A stretch of DNA of 64,000 nucleotides, taken from CAG-390 sp964579135 (lineage in GTDB: Bacteria > Bacillota > Clostridia > Oscillospirales > CAG-272). Location of the stretch: positions 5,330-69,329 of the forward strand of contig CAZOFD010000005.1 of the NCBI GenBank assembly GCA_964579135.1. Direction: 5' to 3'. Made by a program: the position numbers and the translations under genes. This document shows, piece after piece, positions 60,292-64,000 of this stretch. Positions within the stretch are counted from its first letter, which is position 1. The number at the start of each line of letters is the position of its first letter. Under the pieces are notes generated by a model that was given only the letters and a program-made list of their open reading frames with translations, searched no databases and had not been told where the DNA came from.

Positions 60292-61815
60292 ATGAGTAAA
60301 AAAGAACGTTCGCGTACTTTTATGGCTGTGCGCAACCTTGTTTTCAATATGGCGTATCAGGTCGTAAACACCGTTGCGAACATAATATTGCCCCCCTTGA
60401 TCGTGGGCGCTTACGGCTCGGTACTTAACGGCCTTGTCGGCACGATAAAAACGATAATGAACTACATCCAAACGGTCGGCTCGGGCATATCCGAGGCGTC
60501 GGTCGTTTCGCTGTATCGCCCCCTCGGCGAAAAGGACGAAAAAAAGATCAGTTCGATATACAACGCGGTCGGCAAAAGTTTTAACCGCGCGGGCGCGCTG
60601 TTTTCCTTTATATCCGTGGCGGTCGCGTTCGTTTATCCGTTTTTCGTTACCGACGACGTGGATTATTTTACGGTCGTAAAACTCGTTTTGATACTTTCCG
60701 TTTCGGGAATGTCGGAATTTTTCTTTGCCGGCAAGTTCAGAACGCTTTTGACCGCGGATCAGCGGCTTTACGTCGTTAACGTAGCGCAAACGCTCGGTGC
60801 CGCCGCAAGCGCGATCCTCGCTTTTTTCCTGATAAAAAAAGGTTGGGGGATAGAAGCCGTCCAGGGAGCTACCGTCGTCGCGTACGTTTGCCGCATTGCC
60901 GTTATGTACGTTTTTGTACGGCGAAATTACGCGTATCTCGATAAAAAAGCCGAGCCCGATCTTGCCGCTACGTCGCGTCGCGGCGCGGCGACCGTGCATC
61001 AGATAGCCGGGCTTGTGATAAACGGCGGTCAGGTGCTTGTTGTGTCTACCTTTTGCGGGCTTGCGGAGGGTAGCGTTTTTACCGTTTATTCTATGATATT
61101 TTCGGGGCTGTCTACGATACTTTCGACGGTCTCTTCCGCTATGCTTGCCGGTATGGGTAACCTTATTTCGTCCGGCGACGAGGAGCGCGTGCGCCGAATA
61201 TTCCGCCTTTACGAGCTCGGATACGATATGGCGGCGTTTACGGTATACGTCGTCGCGCTTATAATGATAAAGCCGTTTATAAGCATATACACCGCGGGTA
61301 TGACGGACGCGAACTATATGCGCCCCGAGCTTATAATGCTTTTCGTTTGCATAGGTCTCGTATCCTGCGCTCGCACACCGGGGACTACTATGATATGTGC
61401 GCGCGGGCATTATAAAGAGACGGCGTGGCGTGCAGTTGCGGAGGCGGTTATATGCGTAGTCAGCCAACTTGTTTTCGTAAATTTGCTCGGTACCGTCGGT
61501 GTGCTTGTCGGCTCTGCCGTGGCATATTTGTACAGGACCGCGGACATAATTTTTTATACGAATCACCGTTTGCTTGCGCAAAGTGCGGCGGGGACGTTTA
61601 AGCGATTCGCTCTTTTCGTCCCGCTCGTTGCCGTTGCAGCGCTCGTCTCCTCTCGCGTTTCTTTTTCGACGTCCGGATATTTTTCGTGGGCTGCCGTCGC
61701 CGTCGTCGTGAGCCTTGTCGCGTTTTTGGCTGTTTTCGCGATTGCCGCGATATTCGATCGCAAAACTTTGCGTGACGGTATGGGTTATGCTTTGAGTCTT
61801 ATAAAAAGATCTTGA
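60292..61815 (+). CDS. Wzx-type polysaccharide flippase (MOP superfamily)
   Basis: 507 residues, about 12-14 hydrophobic segments, typical of MATE/Wzx-type lipid-linked oligosaccharide flippases. N-terminal half PLIVGAYGSVLNGLVGTIKTI is a frequent pattern in Clostridial polysaccharide transporters. It moves the undecaprenyl-linked repeat across the membrane for the polymerase. Starts 6 bp after the polymerase-GT2 gene. No chain-length regulator (Wzz) or tyrosine kinase is in the window. Confidence 0.88.
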   Translation: MSKKERSRTFMAVRNLVFNMAYQVVNTVANIILPPLIVGAYGSVLNGLVGTIKTIMNYIQTVGSGISEASVVSLYRPLGEKDEKKISSIYNAVGKSFNRAGALFSFISVAVAFVYPFFVTDDVDYFTVVKLVLILSVSGMSEFFFAGKFRTLLTADQRLYVVNVAQTLGAAASAILAFFLIKKGWGIEAVQGATVVAYVCRIAVMYVFVRRNYAYLDKKAEPDLAATSRRGAATVHQIAGLVINGGQVLVVSTFCGLAEGSVFTVYSMIFSGLSTILSTVSSAMLAGMGNLISSGDEERVRRIFRLYELGYDMAAFTVYVVALIMIKPFISIYTAGMTDANYMRPELIMLFVCIGLVSCARTPGTTMICARGHYKETAWRAVAEAVICVVSQLVFVNLLGTVGVLVGSAVAYLYRTADIIFYTNHRLLAQSAAGTFKRFALFVPLVAVAALVSSRVSFSTSGYFSWAAVAVVVSLVAFLAVFAIAAIFDRKTLRDGMGYALSLIKRS

Positions 61816-61832
61816 AAAATTTTAAAAAACGC

Positions 61833-61861
61833 TTTACAATCCGAGTTCGGTATGATATAAT
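61833..61861 (+). promoter_or_regulatory. Sigma-A-type promoter for rpsO
   Basis: -35 TTTACA, 17-bp spacer, -10 TATAAT, 86 bp upstream of the rpsO ATG. The leader (61862-61947) is G/C-rich with complementary segments (GGTCGCGG / CCGACCGCGG) and may carry an S15 autoregulatory site; this is not shown. Confidence 0.78.
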
Positions 61862-61947
61862 CAAACGGAATGACATCGTCTCGGGTCGCGGAAGTTCACC
61901 GACCGCGGTCTGTGAGGGTGCCGAAATTAATTTAAGAGGTGAAAGAA

Positions 61948-62211
61948 ATGACCAAGGAACAAAAGCAGGCAATTATTGCCGAGTATGCAACGCACGAAGG
62001 CGACACTGGTTCGCCCGAGGTACAGATCGCGCTGCTCACGAGCCGCATCAACTCTCTCAACGAGCATCTTAAAAAGAACAACAACGACAACCACAGCCGT
62101 CGCGGACTTCTTAAGATGGTCGGTCACAGAAGAAATCTTCTGAAGTATCTTGCAGACGTTGATATCGAGCGTTACCGTGCAATCATAGCAAAGCTTGAGA
62201 TCAGAAAGTAA
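61948..62211 (+). CDS. rpsO: 30S ribosomal protein S15
   Basis: 87 residues, exact family length. HEGDTGSPEVQIALLTSRIN and HSRRGLLKMVGHRRNLLKYL are diagnostic. It binds the 16S central domain and h22. The start is the ATG at 61948 (SD AGAGGTG), not the ATG three codons upstream that overlaps the SD. Precedes pnp, the conserved rpsO-pnp order; separated by a terminator-like hairpin. Confidence 0.98.
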   Translation: MTKEQKQAIIAEYATHEGDTGSPEVQIALLTSRINSLNEHLKKNNNDNHSRRGLLKMVGHRRNLLKYLADVDIERYRAIIAKLEIRK

Positions 62212-62223
62212 TTTCTCATACAG

Positions 62224-62253
62224 TGCCGCACAATATTTTTGTGCGGCATTGTT
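62224..62253 (+). terminator. Terminator/attenuator between rpsO and pnp
   Basis: TGCCGCACAA / TTGTGCGGCA, loop of 5, followed by a mixed T-rich stretch (TTGTTTG). May act as a partial terminator. Confidence 0.7.
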
Positions 62254-62300
62254 TGCAATTTTCCCGTTTCGTTAAGTAAAATAACCGTGCGGAAGGCTTC

Positions 62301-62348
62301 AGCATTTAACCGTTTGCCCGAGCAGGCTCGGGCGAGCCGTTAAGTGCT
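62301..62348 (+). promoter_or_regulatory. Two-tier hairpin in the pnp leader
   Basis: Outer arms AGCATTTAACcG (62301-62312) and CGTTAAGTGCT (62338-62348) with an inner stem GCCCGAGC / GCTCGGGC (62316-62333). In E. coli, pnp is controlled through an RNase III-cleaved leader hairpin; the position and shape here suggest a similar structure. Inference only. Confidence 0.45.
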
Positions 62349-62381
62349 TAACCTCCGCCGGAAAAGATATGGAGGTACAAA

Positions 62382-64000
62382 ATGTACGAAGTTAAAAGCT
62401 CGGCTATGACCTTTGCCGCAAATAAGGTTTACAACTATACTTTCGCCGGTCGCCCCCTCTCGATCGAGGTCGGAAAGATGGCGGGTCTTTGCAACGGCTC
62501 CTGCCTTGTCAGATACGGCGAGACCGCCGTTCTCTGCTGCGCCACCGCTTCCGCGAAACCGCGCGACGGCATAGATTTTCTCCCCCTTTCCGTTGATTTC
62601 GACGAAAGAATGTACGCTGCGGGCAAGATCCCCGGCGGATACCTCAAGCGCGAGGGCAAACCCAGCGAAAAAGCGGTGCTCTCTTCCCGCGTTATCGACA
62701 GACCTATTCGTCCGCTTTTCCCCAAGGACTTGCGTAACGACGTCGCTTTGACGCTTACCGTTATGTCCGTCGATCTCGATTGCGAGCCCGAGGTCGTCGC
62801 TATGCTCGGCGCTTCCGTCGCACTCTCGATCTCCGACATTCCGTGGAACGGACCGATCGCGGGCGTTCACGTCGGTCTTGTAAACGGCAAGATAGTTATC
62901 AACCCCACCGAAGAGGAGCGCAAGGTCAGCGATCTCGAATTGACCGTTGCGGCTTCGGAAAAAAAGGTCGTTATGATCGAGGCGGGCGCAAAAGAAGTCG
63001 ACGACGATACGATGTTCGCGGCTATAATGAAAGCGCACGAGGAGATAAAAGAACTTCTTAAGTTCGTTAACGCCATTGTCGACGAGATCGGCAAACCCAA
63101 GTTCGAATATCCCTCTTGCGAGCTTGACCACGATATGTTCGACAAGATCTTCGCTTTCTGCGAGGCGGATCTTATGAACGCGCTCGACACCGACGACAAA
63201 AACGTTCGCGACGCGAGAATGGTGCCGATTCAAGACGCTATTATCGAGAAATTCGCGGAGGAATATCCCGATCTTCCCACTCAGATGGGCGAGCTCGTAT
63301 ATAAGATGCAAAAGAAGGTCGTTCGTCGTTGGTTGCTCGAGGACAAAAAGAGAGTCGACGGCAGAGCGATGAACGAGATACGTCCGCTTGCCGCCGAGGT
63401 CGGTCTTTTCGGCAGAGTTCACGGCTCGGGTATGTTCACGCGCGGTCAAACTCAGGTTCTTACCTGTGCGACTCTCGGCACTCTCGCCGAGGCGCAGATG
63501 CTCGACGGTATCGACAACGACACCGAAAAGAGATATATCCACCACTATAATATGCCCGGCTTTTCCACCGGCGAGGCGAAATCCACCCGCAGCCCCGGAC
63601 GTCGCGAGATAGGTCACGGCGCACTTGCGGAGCGTTCGCTCATTCCCGTGCTCCCCACTCCCGAAGAGTTCCCCTATGCGATCCGTTTGGTATCCGAGGT
63701 AATATCCTCCAACGGCTCCACCTCGCAGGCTTCGGTCTGCGGCTCGACCCTCGCTCTTATGGACGCGGGCGTTCCGATCAAGGCTCCCGTTGCGGGTATA
63801 TCCTGCGGACTTATCACCGCGGAGGACGGAAGCTGGGATACTATGATAGACATCCAGGGCGTTGAGGATTTCTACGGCGATATGGACTTTAAGGTCGCGG
63901 GTACTCATAAGGGTATCACGTCCATTCAGATGGACCTTAAGATCGACGGTCTTACGCCCGAGATCATAAAGAGCGCGTTCGAAACAACTCACAAGGGACG
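62382..64000 (+). CDS. pnp: Polynucleotide phosphorylase, 3' end cut by window edge
   Basis: 539 codons are visible, the frame open at base 64000. Phosphorolytic 3'-5' exoribonuclease and degradosome component. First RNase PH-like domain from about 15 (GRPLSIEVGKMAGLCNGSCL; RPIRPLFPKD), helical linker about 230-300, second RNase PH domain from about 325 (KRVDGRAMNEIRPL, GSGMFTRGQTQVLT, GEAKSTRSPGRREIGHGALA, ISSNGSTSQASVCGSTLALM). The C-terminal KH and S1 domains lie outside the window. ATG with GGAGG SD. Confidence 0.98.
   Translation, partial: MYEVKSSAMTFAANKVYNYTFAGRPLSIEVGKMAGLCNGSCLVRYGETAVLCCATASAKPRDGIDFLPLSVDFDERMYAAGKIPGGYLKREGKPSEKAVLSSRVIDRPIRPLFPKDLRNDVALTLTVMSVDLDCEPEVVAMLGASVALSISDIPWNGPIAGVHVGLVNGKIVINPTEEERKVSDLELTVAASEKKVVMIEAGAKEVDDDTMFAAIMKAHEEIKELLKFVNAIVDEIGKPKFEYPSCELDHDMFDKIFAFCEADLMNALDTDDKNVRDARMVPIQDAIIEKFAEEYPDLPTQMGELVYKMQKKVVRRWLLEDKKRVDGRAMNEIRPLAAEVGLFGRVHGSGMFTRGQTQVLTCATLGTLAEAQMLDGIDNDTEKRYIHHYNMPGFSTGEAKSTRSPGRREIGHGALAERSLIPVLPTPEEFPYAIRLVSEVISSNGSTSQASVCGSTLALMDAGVPIKAPVAGISCGLITAEDGSWDTMIDIQGVEDFYGDMDFKVAGTHKGITSIQMDLKIDGLTPEIIKSAFETTHKG

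Noticed and set aside
1..64000. CRISPR arrays, rRNA genes, insertion sequences, prophage, restriction or toxin-antitoxin systems
   Set aside because: Looked for on both strands; no regular spaced repeats, transposase motifs, rRNA-like blocks or defence-gene sets were seen. The Xer-like recombinase has no mobile-element context.

Overview
The window looks like a chromosomal segment from an uncultured-type member of the Clostridia (Bacillota). The evidence is the gene content: DnaA/DnaN/RecF/RemB/GyrB in the Firmicutes order, SpoVG, CarD, RemA, a PrkC/PrpC kinase-phosphatase pair, and ParABS with consensus parS sites. There are many near-consensus sigma-A promoters with 17-bp spacers, and SD-led starts with some TTG/GTG. 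Base composition is moderate. I see no CRISPR, rRNA, prophage or IS. The taxonomic call is an inference from gene content and style.

1-13.6 kb, all on the minus strand, is the replication and segregation block. In transcription order: murC, a methyltransferase, rsmG, terminator; then parA, parB, an unknown membrane protein, a MORN-repeat membrane protein, terminator; then dnaA, dnaN, recF, remB and gyrB (running off the left edge). Three parS palindromes surround parAB. The dnaA-dnaN gap has the parts of a basal unwinding origin: DnaA box, GC-rich spacer, DnaA-trio-like repeats and an AT-rich tract. The rsmG-parA-parB segment points the opposite way from the common Firmicutes arrangement.

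13.7-31 kb is a mixed-strand region of short units: spoVG, a phosphodiesterase, deoD, an orphan TetR regulator, tRNA-Gln, an exonuclease with an unrecognised duplicated N-terminal module, a DUF2007-like protein with thiI, queA-ygiQ, dapA with an M23 peptidase, a Xer recombinase with a MutS-like ATPase, an unknown membrane protein, carD, tRNA-Ser and a GNAT acetyltransferase. A convergent intergenic gap at 30.8-31.2 kb holds a second group of DnaA-box-like sequences.

31.2-53 kb, all minus strand, contains two MacB-like ABC transporters, then an acyl-CoA ligase and deoB behind the long Firmicutes housekeeping series: yicC, remA, rpoZ, priA, def, fmt, YugP-type protease, rsmB, rlmN, PP2C phosphatase, PASTA kinase, rsgA, thiamine pyrophosphokinase. 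gmk, coaBC and rpe, often members of this series, are missing from it.

53.4-64 kb is plus strand. A surface-polysaccharide operon comes first: initiating sugar transferase, GT2, CDP-glycerol-type transferase, GT4, a polymerase fused to a GT2 domain, and a Wzx-type flippase. rpsO and pnp follow, and pnp runs off the right edge. The operon diverges from the yicC-remA operon across a shared control region. The most distinctive items are the polymerase-GT2 fusion, the duplicated module on the exonuclease, the two membrane genes between parB and dnaA, and the unusual origin-region layout.
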